Of a DNA stretch of 64,000 nt, positions 46,166-54,482 are shown one piece after another (the stretch's first letter is position 1; each line of letters starts with the position of its first letter). The stretch spans positions 744,001-808,000 of the forward strand of contig CAXXTS010000002.1 in NCBI GenBank assembly GCA_963676345.2, given 5' to 3'. The notes under the pieces were generated by a model. It saw only the letters and a list, made by a program, of their open reading frames with translations, ran no database searches and was not told where the DNA came from. Both the position numbers and the translations under genes were made by a program. This stretch comes from G963665925 sp963676345 (lineage in GTDB: Bacteria; Bacillota; Clostridia; Peptostreptococcales; Acidaminobacteraceae).

Positions 46166-46519
46166 TTAGCCCTCTACAGCTTCTTCCCACTCTTTTTGCT
46201 TAAATCCTGCAAGAACAAAATCATCGCCAATGAGTACAGGCCGCTTATGCAGCATCCCATTGCCTTCAAGAAGTGAAAGAAGCTCATCTTCTGATAATGA
46301 CGCCCAGCGCGCTTTCAGGTCGAGTTCCTTAAACACCTTTCCATTAACATTAAAAAAGCGCTTTAGTTCAAGACCACCTATTTTCATCCACGCCCTCACC
46401 TCATCTGCTTGAGGCGGGTCTTTATGGATGAGCCTGAGCTCGTAATCAATTTCATTTTCGTCAAGCCAAGCCTTGGCTTTTCTGCTGCTTGTTCAGGAAG
46501 GATAATGTAGTAATAACAC
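46166..46519 (-). CDS. ArsC/Spx-family selenoprotein (in-frame TGA at active-site cysteine)
   Basis: One 118-codon frame from GTG 46519 to the stop at 46166, with a TGA at codon 9 (46493-46495) read as selenocysteine. The N-terminus is MLLLHYPS-U-TSSRKAKAWL; in Spx, YusI and related ArsC-fold proteins the same place reads PSCTSCRKAKAWL or PKCSTCRKAK, so TGA replaces exactly the first, catalytic cysteine and Ser12 the second. Downstream sequence is continuous with the family to the end (GMLHKRPVLIGDDFVLAGF, total 117 residues, normal family length). AAAGGGG lies seven bases before GTG, and a stop lies in frame just upstream, so the start is fixed. Without read-through only a 78-codon fragment from 46399 could be made. 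The fold is thioredoxin-like; probable role thiol/selenol reductase. A SECIS-like stem follows the TGA. Confidence 0.85.
46463..46495 (-). promoter_or_regulatory. Bacterial SECIS-like element downstream of in-frame TGA
   Basis: AAGCCAA and TTGGCTT (46473-46479, 46463-46469) form a perfect 7-bp stem with a GGC loop. The loop starts 20 nt after the TGA and has G in its first position, within the usual bacterial SECIS limits (loop 16-37 nt from UGA, G among the first two loop bases). Confidence 0.75.
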
Positions 46520-46596
46520 AGTTGTACCCCTTTCGTTTCATACTTTTTATGAACACGGGTTATTCACAAACCCAATTTTACGCCTTTCGTAATTTA

Positions 46597-46605
46597 ATTA
46601 TAGCA
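46597..46605 (-). promoter_or_regulatory. Extended -10 promoter of ArsC/Spx selenoprotein gene
   Basis: TGCTATAAT on the minus strand, about 80 bases upstream of the GTG start. No strong -35, as is usual for extended -10 promoters. Confidence 0.55.
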
Positions 46606-46771
46606 CAATTGCACACTTGTTTGGTGCACTTTGCTTTTGTTTTAAACGCCATTTTACTAAAAAATGGTCTTATACCCTTCCGCCAGCAGTATGGATTGCA
46701 TGATGATTTGGGGTTTAGTATCATAGTATTTAAAGAGATTCATGAGAACGCACAAGAGGAGGGCAACTAGG

Positions 46772-47305
46772 ATGTATAAACTACTTGAAAAAAGACGCAG
46801 TGTCAGAAAATACAAAGCTGAGAAAGTAGATGAAAAAACTGTAAATACCCTTATTAAATCTATACTGCGTGCACCTTCAGGCAAGCGCATTGATCCGTGG
46901 GAATTTATTTATATTGATGATCCAGCCATTCTGTCACAGCTGGCTGAGTCTAAAGCTCACGGCAGCAAACTCATTAAGGACGCACCACAGTGTATTGTCT
47001 TTCTTGCAGATGAAACGAAAACGGATGTTTGGATTGAAGATGCGTCCGTTGCAATAACCATCGGTCACCTTGCCGCTACAGACCTTGGACTCGGGTCCTG
47101 TTGGGTTCAGATCAGAAATAGAAAATGCGCGGACGGGATGGATTCTGACACCTTTGTAAGAAGGCTTTTGAACATTCCTGAAAACCTACGCGTTGAAGCG
47201 ATTCTGGCTTTCGGCTATCCAGATGAGGAAAAAAAGGGCCATCCTGAAGATGCGCTTCAACTTGACAAGGTGTATGCAAATCAATATGGAAAGTCTTTTC
47301 TATAA
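46772..47305 (+). CDS. Nitroreductase-family flavoprotein
   Basis: 177 residues. N-terminal RRSVRKYK FMN-phosphate motif, RAPSGKRIDPWEFI, and the ATDLGLGSCWVQIRN segment of the NfsA/FRP fold. Reduces quinones, nitro compounds or flavins with NAD(P)H; exact substrate not predictable. ATG 46772 follows AGGAGGG by eight bases; ten extra upstream codons lack a site. Divergent from the selenoprotein gene, so the two may share regulation. Confidence 0.9.
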   Translation: MYKLLEKRRSVRKYKAEKVDEKTVNTLIKSILRAPSGKRIDPWEFIYIDDPAILSQLAESKAHGSKLIKDAPQCIVFLADETKTDVWIEDASVAITIGHLAATDLGLGSCWVQIRNRKCADGMDSDTFVRRLLNIPENLRVEAILAFGYPDEEKKGHPEDALQLDKVYANQYGKSFL

Positions 47306-47311
47306 AGAGTT

Positions 47312-47349
47312 AATCCAGTAGACTGCCTTATGCGCCAGCCTACTGGATT
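47312..47349 (+). terminator. Terminator of nitroreductase gene
   Basis: AATCCAGTAG and CTACTGGATT, 10-bp stem followed by TTTTTT. Confidence 0.9.
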
Positions 47350-47437
47350 TTTTTCTTTTGATTCATATCTTACCTGTGATTGCCTTCTTACCTGTGATTG
47401 TCATCTGACTCGTTATTGTCTTCCCGCTTATACTGGA

Positions 47438-47485
47438 GCATAGTTGTTCTACTCCCCTTCTGCTTCATAGGCAGATCAACTATGC
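47438..47485. other. Dyad and short degenerate tandem repeats downstream of GNAT gene
   Basis: GCATAGTTG and CAACTATGC form a 9-bp stem, with a T tract only on the plus strand. Just before it, 47365-47420 has about three degenerate 18-bp copies around TTACCTGTGATTG. Function not clear. Confidence 0.4.
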
Positions 47486-47501
47486 CATATATTTTTTAAA
47501 A

Positions 47502-47927
47502 TTACAAGCCTTTATGACCCGTTTGAATGACACGCTCCATAATCACATAGTCCTGCCCTTTTTTTGTGAATGTGTTCTGGGTTTTAACCAGACCAAATTT
47601 TTTATAGAAGTCCATTTTATCCGTTCGGGCATTGCACCAAATACGCATAGCGCCTCTACCCTCTGCCTCTTTTATTACAAACTTTAAAAGAGCCGTTCCA
47701 ATCCCTTTACCCTGATAGGTATGCAGGGTTGCAAACTTTCTGAATTGGGCCTCTGCCCCGTTTATAAAGAGCGACACCACACTGACCAGTTTCCCATCCA
47801 CATAAGCGCCGTAATGAAGACCCCTTGCATCGTCAGCCAGTTTAACATATTCAACCGGCGCATCTGGCCACATGACTTTATGGCGTATCTGAAGGGTTTG
47901 CTGTGCATCTATAACCTTAATCTCCAT
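47502..47927 (-). CDS. GNAT-family N-acetyltransferase
   Basis: 141 residues with the acetyl-CoA binding motif YQGKGIGTALLKFVIKEA (about 70-88) and the C-terminal FYKKFGL segment. Transfers an acetyl group to an unknown amine. GGTGGGG about nine bases before ATG. Follows a thioesterase gene by 19 bases in the same direction. Confidence 0.88.
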   Translation of the reverse strand: MEIKVIDAQQTLQIRHKVMWPDAPVEYVKLADDARGLHYGAYVDGKLVSVVSLFINGAEAQFRKFATLHTYQGKGIGTALLKFVIKEAEGRGAMRIWCNARTDKMDFYKKFGLVKTQNTFTKKGQDYVIMERVIQTGHKGL

Positions 47928-47946
47928 CCAGTTGACCCCACCTTTT

Positions 47947-48390
47947 TTATAAAAGTGCTTCCTCTATCTTATAGGCGTTCAGACGTTCTTTGGTCCTTTC
48001 TAAAAGCGGACTGGACCGTCTTGTGTGCATGTTCATCTGAACGAGAACCGTCTCTGCCTCAGCAACACATTTTCCATTCTGATACAAGCACTGATAAAAC
48101 CTTATGGAACTGTTTCCTATGGTTTTAATCCCTGTACCAATTTCTACAGTTCCCGGCCAATTCACTTCAGCAAGTAAATTCAGCTGAGAGCTCGCCAGTA
48201 CAAACATACAGGCCTCATCCAGCAAGTTGTGATCCTTCTCTTTTATGAACATCAGCTCTGTCCTGCCCGTTTCTAAAAATGTTGCAAACACCGCATTATT
48301 GACATGTCCTTGTTTGTCCGTGTCGCCAAACCTTAGTTTGTCATAGGCCTGGAGCGGAAACTGTGCATAGTCCATTTGTGTCTTTCTCAT
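47947..48390 (-). CDS. Acyl-CoA thioesterase, 4HBT hot-dog family
   Basis: 147 residues. RFGDTDKQGHVNNAVFATFLE (about 20-40) is the 4-hydroxybenzoyl-CoA/YbgC thioesterase signature, with the catalytic Asp in GDTD and the GHVNN helix. Hydrolyses acyl-CoA or aryl-CoA thioesters. AGGAG precedes ATG 48390. Confidence 0.9.
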   Translation of the reverse strand: MRKTQMDYAQFPLQAYDKLRFGDTDKQGHVNNAVFATFLETGRTELMFIKEKDHNLLDEACMFVLASSQLNLLAEVNWPGTVEIGTGIKTIGNSSIRFYQCLYQNGKCVAEAETVLVQMNMHTRRSSPLLERTKERLNAYKIEEALL

Positions 48391-48510
48391 AGGCTTCTCC
48401 TGTTTTATATGCTCAAGTGATTGAATGATGTGCTTTGGCTGGTCCGTGTCATTGCGCTTAACTGGTACAGGTCTCTTTATTCAAGGACATTATTTAACAA
48501 CTCAATCAAA

Positions 48511-49470
48511 CTATACAACGCGGTTCTTTTCTGCTAAAGTCCCCTTAATATAGTCTAAAACGTTTTGAGCGGCCTTTTCATTCATTATTGTAAAGTTCTC
48601 TGAAGTATAGGGTGCAGTGTGTGGCGTGAGTACAGCCGTTTCACACTCAAGCAGGGGCGAATCTGTACACGGTTCTGTGTCGAATACGTCAATTCCCGCT
48701 CCAGCTAAATGCTCCGAACAAAGCGCCGACTTTAAATCATGAACATTCATAATTTGACCTCTTGCAATATTAATAAATATACTTCCCGCTTTCATTTTGT
48801 CAAAGAAGGCTTTGTTACACATCTCCCGAGTGCTTTCAGTAAAAGGCACATTGACTGAAACATAGTCACTTCGTGACAGGAGTGTGTCCAAATCAGCGTA
48901 CTTGGCCTTATACATGTCTTTCCACGCCGCTTTAGGGTGCCTGCAGTAATACAAAACCTCCATGCCAAATACCGCCGCGCGCTCGGCAATTTCCTTGCCA
49001 ATACCACCAAACCCGACAAGTCCTATAACACGTCCCTTTGCCCCAGGTACCAGCGTGCGTTGCCACTTCTTTTCGTGCATGTGGGTGTTTTGCAGGTCAA
49101 TGCGCCGTGCAAAATAGAGAATATAGGCCATAACATGCTCTGCTACTGCGGCCTCAACGTGCCCAACCGTACGCCCTAAAGTTACCCCATGCTTTTTACA
49201 GGCTTCTATGTCAATGGAATCGTAGCCGATGCCTCTTCGTGATATCATTTTTAAATTGGGGCACGCATTTATGACGCTTTCTGTATAGGGTTCAAGTCCA
49301 GCAATCACGATCTCTGCATCTGCTACAGTCTGAGCAACCAAGGCTTCCTCTGTGCCCATCCCCATATCCAGATGCCCATAGTCATGCACCTCATGGCCCG
49401 CATCCTGAAGCATTTTTACAGCGTGCGGTTCGGTAGAAGAAAAGTTTCTTGCTGTAATGACAATTTTCAT
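48511..49470 (-). CDS. D-2-hydroxyacid dehydrogenase (phosphoglycerate dehydrogenase-like)
   Basis: 319 residues. NAD motif VGFGGIGKEIAERA near residue 150, catalytic Arg in NIARGQI, Glu in DVFDTEPC and His in LTPHTAPY. Short form with no ACT domain, so more likely a catabolic 2-oxoacid reductase than serA. Different in detail from the copy at 7618-8580. Probably monocistronic. Confidence 0.9.
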   Translation of the reverse strand: MKIVITARNFSSTEPHAVKMLQDAGHEVHDYGHLDMGMGTEEALVAQTVADAEIVIAGLEPYTESVINACPNLKMISRRGIGYDSIDIEACKKHGVTLGRTVGHVEAAVAEHVMAYILYFARRIDLQNTHMHEKKWQRTLVPGAKGRVIGLVGFGGIGKEIAERAAVFGMEVLYYCRHPKAAWKDMYKAKYADLDTLLSRSDYVSVNVPFTESTREMCNKAFFDKMKAGSIFINIARGQIMNVHDLKSALCSEHLAGAGIDVFDTEPCTDSPLLECETAVLTPHTAPYTSENFTIMNEKAAQNVLDYIKGTLAEKNRVV

Positions 49471-49857
49471 AGGTGTCGCCTCCTAACTAATCTTATGCAA
49501 GACCACTTATTTTACTGTAACATAAGCGCATGGTAGTAACTTATGTGGTCAATTCTAAATCAAACTATCTGCTTAATACAAAATAATCAATTTAAGTCTA
49601 ATATATCTTAAGCTCATAGTCTCTATTCAAAATTTAATAACCTTTATGCCTTACAATGCTTTTATTATACCCTATTGCTACTGCACCCAAGTTCATATCC
49701 GATTCAATTTCTTTGTATTGACCGACTAAGCTTCTCTTTTCAATTTATATGTCACGCGAAGATCTTGTATCCTTATGAATCAAAAATTAAACTAGAACAT
49801 GCCTAACTTTTATACAGAAAGAGGATGTTCCATTTGGTAACATCCCCTTCATTCATT
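49471..49857. other. Intergenic region upstream of 2-hydroxyacid dehydrogenase
   Basis: 387 AT-rich bases. An ACATAAG/CTTATGT dyad (49520-49546), nested with GACCAC/GTGGTC (49501-49550), lies 30-80 bases before the dehydrogenase start and may be an operator. A small GGATGTT/AACATCC hairpin (49823-49845) is probably the terminator of the HlyD-like gene. No gene seen. Confidence 0.4.
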
Positions 49858-50505
49858 TTAATGAATATGAATTTTAACTGTCGCATTTGTCCCCGGACGG
49901 AGTTTTTCATGATCACTCTTTAAGGCGATACGCACCGGCACTTTCTGTACAACCTTTGTAAAGGTACTGCCTGAAGAAGACAGTAATGAAAATGTCGAGT
50001 TTGTTGCTTCGCCAATTGAAGTGAGTGTTCCTTTCCATTTAGCGCCCTTATACTGGTCAATCTTTACATCGACCACTTGACCTATTTTCAGTTTATTGAG
50101 ATCTGTTTCTTCAATATTTGCACTGACATATAATTGGTCTGGATCAACCACCATGCCCAGTGTTTGTCCGGCGGAAGTAATTTCTCCAACCGTTCCTTGC
50201 TTTTTTATGATCACACCATCAATTGGTGCTCTCAGAAGCGTCTGCTCAATGGACTGGTCTGGAATATTTGCAGTTTCAATGCGTGCAAGAATCTGATCTT
50301 TATGAACCTCCATACCTTCTTCAAGTTCAGATGATACAAGCTTTCCAGACATTTGTGAATTGATTCGGACTATGTCTGCTGTTACTCTAGCGTCTTCTGT
50401 CGACACATACAAGTAGCTGTTCATTGTGAAAAATATTACAATACCCGCTATGACTGTTGCGAAAGCTGTTCCAATTCCTATCAATAGTTTTTTTCGTTTA
50501 TCCAT
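49858..50505 (-). CDS. Short HlyD/EmrA-type membrane-fusion protein without coiled-coil hairpin
   Basis: 215 residues: one N-terminal membrane helix (about 7-27), the first half of a lipoyl domain (to LARIE, about residue 72), then only seven or eight residues before the second half (TLLRAPIDGVIIKKQG), followed by a beta-barrel part. Typical EmrA proteins are about 350-390 residues because a 90-120 residue coiled-coil hairpin sits at this point. Partner of the EmrB-like pump. In a cell with no outer membrane a hairpin-less adaptor is plausible. Confidence 0.85.
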   Translation of the reverse strand: MDKRKKLLIGIGTAFATVIAGIVIFFTMNSYLYVSTEDARVTADIVRINSQMSGKLVSSELEEGMEVHKDQILARIETANIPDQSIEQTLLRAPIDGVIIKKQGTVGEITSAGQTLGMVVDPDQLYVSANIEETDLNKLKIGQVVDVKIDQYKGAKWKGTLTSIGEATNSTFSLLSSSGSTFTKVVQKVPVRIALKSDHEKLRPGTNATVKIHIH

Positions 50506-50514
50506 AACTTCCTC

Positions 50515-51501
50515 CTAGTTAAGTGGTGCAATTTCCGCAAACATTCCCGCCATCAATTCAGGAGCCGCATCAAGCGTGACTCGTACCAGAACATCCTGCC
50601 TTTTTGCATCAATACTGTTTCCAATCCAATCTACAGTGCCTTGGAGCGTTGTGTCAGGACATTCAGCAACTTGAACAAGCACACTTTCCCCTTGCTCGAA
50701 ATGTGCAGTAGCACTTGCTGGACCATATGCATCTACAGTAAATCCACTCTGATTCTCAAGGGTTACCAGTGTTGTTTTATACAGATAGGATTCTCCAGTT
50801 CTTACGGGTATATCTGTGACAACTGCATCAAAGGGTGCATAGACCGTCTTCTTATCCAGCGATATCTGCGCAACTGCAAGCGATGCATTGGCTTGATCAA
50901 CCTGTTTCTGTAGCACATTCATATATGAAGCACTTTCTCCACCTTCAAGAATTTCAAGAGCTTTTGATGCATTCGTGAAAGCCGATTCAGCACTCGCTTG
51001 CTTTAATCTATATGCTTCAAGGGCCATATCTGAGACTGCACCTGCATCGTAAAGTTTCTGCTGACGTTCCAAATCCTTTTTGGCATTTTCATAATTAACC
51101 TGAGCTGATTGGAGGGACGACTTCGCTTGATCAAGCTGTTCTGAACGTGCACCGCTTTGCGCCTTTTCATAATTTGCGATTGCTAGCTCTACAGCTCTAT
51201 TTGCAACTTCAACCTTTGCGAGCTCTTCAGAACTTTCAAAGCGCAAAATGGCTTCACCAGCTTGAACATGGTCTCCAACCTGTACAAAGAGTTCACAAAT
51301 TTGTCCTGTAAAGGGCACTGAAATTTCTGCTGATTGAGCAGCCTTCACACGACCCGCTAGATAGTAAACATCATTGGATTCATTTTCCAGCGCTAGAGCC
51401 TGAGCATCTTCAACGGCTACCGAACCGGCCTCTATCGCCTGGGCGGTACATCCACTTAAAAGTAGACAAGTCAGTAACCCTACAACCATTATTTTTCTCA
51501 T
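50515..51501 (-). CDS. HlyD/AcrA-type efflux adaptor lipoprotein
   Basis: 328 residues. Lipobox LLSGC with Cys18, a lipoyl domain (VSVPFTGQICELFVQVGD...), a coiled-coil hairpin (about 85-215), second lipoyl half (KKTVYAPFDAVVTDI) and beta-barrel. ATG 51501 follows GAGGTG by six bases; upstream codons of the longer frame rejected. Ten bases upstream of the short adaptor gene, downstream of the MarR gene. Having two adaptors in one operon is unusual. Confidence 0.88.
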   Translation of the reverse strand: MRKIMVVGLLTCLLLSGCTAQAIEAGSVAVEDAQALALENESNDVYYLAGRVKAAQSAEISVPFTGQICELFVQVGDHVQAGEAILRFESSEELAKVEVANRAVELAIANYEKAQSGARSEQLDQAKSSLQSAQVNYENAKKDLERQQKLYDAGAVSDMALEAYRLKQASAESAFTNASKALEILEGGESASYMNVLQKQVDQANASLAVAQISLDKKTVYAPFDAVVTDIPVRTGESYLYKTTLVTLENQSGFTVDAYGPASATAHFEQGESVLVQVAECPDTTLQGTVDWIGNSIDAKRQDVLVRVTLDAAPELMAGMFAEIAPLN

Positions 51502-51561
51502 TCGTTTCACCTCATAAACTCCCATTCACTTGAAGTTTTATACATACACTTTTCCAAAAGG

Positions 51562-51984
51562 CTATTCACTCATTAGAGATTCCATCCGCTGCAAACCTTT
51601 TAAAATCACTTCAATATCTTCGTCCTTCATATCTGAAAACAGATTACTAATCATTTGACTTCTTTTCTCAACAATAGCTGGTCGGCTCTTGTAATTTGGG
51701 TTTACTCTCAAATGTACAATGCGCCTATTATCACTAGGCACTTCTCGGATGATACTGCCACTTTCCACCATTCTTGACACCATAGAAGAAGCAGTGCTCT
51801 TAGATATGCCCAATATTTTGCTCAAATCTCCGAGTGTACTGTCCGGATTCATTCTCACGGTGTTGTAAAGAAGAACCTCCTTATAGGATACACCGATATC
51901 CTGATAATACTGCAATGAGCGTTTACGGATCTTTCCATGAACTTTATGATGCAAATTCCACATTTTTTCAAGTCTTTCATCCAT
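51562..51984 (-). CDS. MarR-family transcriptional regulator
   Basis: 140 residues, winged helix about 30-100 (LGDLSKILGISKSTASSMVSRMVESGSI) with wing VPSDNRRIVHLRVN. Its ATG overlaps the MFS pump stop (TAATG). Very likely represses the efflux operon through the dyad at 53607-53620. Confidence 0.92.
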   Translation of the reverse strand: MDERLEKMWNLHHKVHGKIRKRSLQYYQDIGVSYKEVLLYNTVRMNPDSTLGDLSKILGISKSTASSMVSRMVESGSIIREVPSDNRRIVHLRVNPNYKSRPAIVEKRSQMISNLFSDMKDEDIEVILKGLQRMESLMSE

Positions 51985-53555
51985 TACTCTACGACCTCCT
52001 CGACGATGGGCTTTGCCCTTTCACTAAGTGTACGTGTCATATTAAGCGGGATATTAATGCATGCAACAAAAATAAATGTTCCTATAGCTGCGAAAACCAT
52101 GAGCAGTAAAATGCTATCGATTGCTTCGACATATGCCTGCTTCTGAATCAGTCCACCAAGCGCTGACATAGCCGCTACTCTGGCCTCATTCAGTGCGTAC
52201 CCACCCCTTCTGTATACACCTATAAGTTTTGAAAGGGCATCCGTGCTGATTGGGTTGAACATGGACAACTGATCCATAATGCGCGCACTGCTCAAATTGA
52301 TTTGCCTTTGCATAAGCGAGGTAATCACTGCCACCACACAGGTGCTGGCTATTTGTCTCATAATATTCGTAAGGGCTGCCGCCTGATTAATATCTTTCTT
52401 TTTCACATAACGCATGCACATGGTAGATGGCGGCATCATAATCATTCCAAGCGCCATACCACGAACAAGAAGCATCCATGAGATCATCATTGAACTTGTG
52501 TCTGTACTGATTTGTGACAGCGGATACGAAATGATAATGTACAGAAGAAGTCCTGGGAGCATAATAAATTTGTACCCGTATTTATCAAATAACTTTCCAC
52601 TGATTGGCATGGTAAGTGCCGTTGCAATAGCTGCAGGAAGCATGATTATGCCTGTCTTCATTGCCGAGTAGCGCAAAATATTTTGTAAAAACATCGGAAT
52701 GGAGTAAGACACGCCAATAATGGCCATACTGACAGAGCAGGCAACCAGAGTCCAAGCTGTAAACCCATAGTTTTTAAGTATTTTTATGTCCAGCAGTGGA
52801 TTGGGATGCAACCACTCATTTACAATAAACATAAGCATTGAGAATACCCCCACTACAAGCATAAGGCTATACTGCATTTGCGACCAATCAATACTGTTCC
52901 ACTTACCTATGACATAAAAGAGACATACCAGTCCGACTGTTGATGTCACAAAACCAATCCCGTCAAATTCGCCAAGCTTATTCCTTGGAAATTCTTCTAA
53001 AAGGATACTACCTGTAATTACACCTAAAACACCAAATGGCACACTCATGTAGAAGAGCATGCGCCAACTTAAGTGCTCAATAACATATCCGCCAAGCGTT
53101 GGCCCTATTGCTGGCGCAGCCATTGCAGCTATACCATATATGCCCATTGCCACACCAATTTTCTTTGTTGGTACACTTTTAAACAAAATCGCATTGCCCA
53201 CCGGACCGATGATCCCACCGCCAATACCCTGAAGGATTCTAAATACAATCATGGATCCACAACTCCATGATATGCCACACAAAACCGAGCCTGTTGTGAA
53301 AATACCCAGTGCAATAATGTAGAGCTTTTTTAACCCAATTAAGTCTGACAAGTAGCCTGATAGGGGAATAACTGTTCCTAGGGCTATAGTATAGCCAGTA
53401 ACAACCCATTGTATTGACCCCAATGACACCCCAAATACGGTCATCATATTGGGCAGGGCAATGTTAATTAAACTGCTGTTGAGCACAGTGATGAATGTCC
53501 CAATAATTAAAACTGTCAGGACACTAGCAAATTTCTCTTCTGCCTGGTCATGCAT
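51984..53555 (-). CDS. MFS drug efflux transporter, DHA2 (EmrB/QacA) family
   Basis: 523 residues with fourteen predicted membrane helices. ITVLNSSLINIALPNM near the N-terminus is the family's motif D1 region; GYLSDLIGLKKLYIIA and GGGIIGPVGNAI (motif C) follow. Exports hydrophobic compounds by proton antiport. ATG 53555 has GGAAGTGG upstream; the 11 codons before are rejected. First gene of MFS-marR-HlyD-HlyD. Confidence 0.93.
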   Translation of the reverse strand: MHDQAEEKFASVLTVLIIGTFITVLNSSLINIALPNMMTVFGVSLGSIQWVVTGYTIALGTVIPLSGYLSDLIGLKKLYIIALGIFTTGSVLCGISWSCGSMIVFRILQGIGGGIIGPVGNAILFKSVPTKKIGVAMGIYGIAAMAAPAIGPTLGGYVIEHLSWRMLFYMSVPFGVLGVITGSILLEEFPRNKLGEFDGIGFVTSTVGLVCLFYVIGKWNSIDWSQMQYSLMLVVGVFSMLMFIVNEWLHPNPLLDIKILKNYGFTAWTLVACSVSMAIIGVSYSIPMFLQNILRYSAMKTGIIMLPAAIATALTMPISGKLFDKYGYKFIMLPGLLLYIIISYPLSQISTDTSSMMISWMLLVRGMALGMIMMPPSTMCMRYVKKKDINQAAALTNIMRQIASTCVVAVITSLMQRQINLSSARIMDQLSMFNPISTDALSKLIGVYRRGGYALNEARVAAMSALGGLIQKQAYVEAIDSILLLMVFAAIGTFIFVACINIPLNMTRTLSERAKPIVEEVVE

Positions 53556-53606
53556 CTTGCCACTTCCTTTCCAAGACAGCGAAATCATATTTTTCCTTTT
53601 CGAACT

Positions 53607-53620
53607 GTACGATTTCGTAC
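53607..53620. promoter_or_regulatory. Candidate MarR operator of efflux operon
   Basis: GTACGATTTCGTAC, a perfect dyad with 6-bp arms, placed just downstream of the promoter start point, where a bound repressor would block transcription. Confidence 0.6.
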
Positions 53621-53633
53621 TTTTAACTTTGAT

Positions 53634-53662
53634 AGTTTACCAACTTCTGTCTTCTGTGTCAA
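53634..53662 (-). promoter_or_regulatory. Sigma-A promoter of efflux operon
   Basis: On the minus strand TTGACA, a 17-bp spacer and TAAACT, about 80 bases before the MFS start. Confidence 0.7.
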
Positions 53663-53709
53663 TCCATTTATTTCGTCTGGCAAAATAAACACATACCATC
53701 ACCAAATGA

Positions 53710-53739
53710 AAACGCCTATCCCAAAATGGATAGACGTTT
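53710..53739 (-). terminator. Terminator of XRE-cupin regulator gene
   Basis: AAACGCCTATCC and GGATAGACGTTT, 12-bp stem with one mismatch, followed on the minus strand by TTTTCATTT. Confidence 0.7.
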
Positions 53740-53769
53740 AGCTCAAGTATGTACAGTTCCAACTAAGAA

Positions 53770-54324
53770 TCACTTAGAATAATATATAACAATAAAGGCG
53801 TTTACCGCTTCTTCTCCATAGTTCCTGTAGGTATGCTCCACATCTCCTTGAAACATGATGGCATCACCACTTTTAGCCTTATAAGTCTTTTCTTCAATTT
53901 CAATTTCCATTTCACCCGTTCCTACAAGAACGTATTCAACAACACCCGTGGTATGTGCATCAGATTTATGCACCCCGTCCGGTTCAAGCTCCATTTTTAG
54001 AACTTCAAACTTGGTCTCACCATCAAATGGCAGGAGCGACCCGGTTCTATACTTGCCCTCATCTTCGCTGAGCATATTGGCTTTGTTTAAAGTGAGTACA
54101 GAAACCGTAGACTGGCTGCTTTTCATCAGTGAAGACATTGAAACCTTAAGCCCATTGGCTATTTTCCAAAGTATGGTCACACTCGGGGTTTTTTGCCCTT
54201 TTTCAATCTGTGAAAGCATGCCCTTGCTCACGCCTGTGAGTTCTGAGACATTATCGAGGCTTAGTCCTCTTTCTCTACGAATTTGTGCTAGATTATTTCC
54301 AATCATTATGACAATGCTATCCAT
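53770..54324 (-). CDS. XRE-family regulator with C-terminal cupin domain
   Basis: 184 residues. Helix-turn-helix (about 10-65; LSLDNVSELTGVSKGMLSQI) and a cupin_2 domain (about 105-180; VEYVLVGTGEMEIEIEEKTYKAKSGDAIMF). Such regulators often control amino-acid or polyamine breakdown genes. AAGGAG five bases before ATG 54324. Divergent from asparaginase, with shared operators at 54341-54418. Confidence 0.9.
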   Translation of the reverse strand: MDSIVIMIGNNLAQIRRERGLSLDNVSELTGVSKGMLSQIEKGQKTPSVTILWKIANGLKVSMSSLMKSSQSTVSVLTLNKANMLSEDEGKYRTGSLLPFDGETKFEVLKMELEPDGVHKSDAHTTGVVEYVLVGTGEMEIEIEEKTYKAKSGDAIMFQGDVEHTYRNYGEEAVNAFIVIYYSK

Positions 54325-54340
54325 TTTTTCTCCTTAGTCT

Positions 54341-54418
54341 TGTATACTATCGTATAATGATGTATACTATCGTTAACAAAAGTATTCAATAGTGACTATA
54401 TTTATTCTTTAGTATACA
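54341..54418. promoter_or_regulatory. Three-copy operator between XRE-cupin and asparaginase genes
   Basis: TGTATACTATCGT occurs at 54341-54353 and again at 54361-54373, 20 bp apart, and the core TAGTATACA occurs inverted at 54410-54418. A leftward promoter, TTGAAT (54384-54389), 17-bp spacer, TATACA (54361-54366), uses one copy as its -10. The inverted copy may overlap the -10 of the rightward gene. Confidence 0.7.
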
Positions 54419-54482
54419 CACATCAAGGGTATTTCACAAGAGATTGTGGTGTGTAGCTTTGCGAAAATCAAGGGGGTTTATC

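Noticed and set aside
46166..46399. 77-residue stand-alone ORF starting at ATG 46399
   Set aside because: It starts inside the ArsC fold, lacks the active site and has no ribosome site; the frame continues upstream to GTG 46519 through a TGA best read as selenocysteine.
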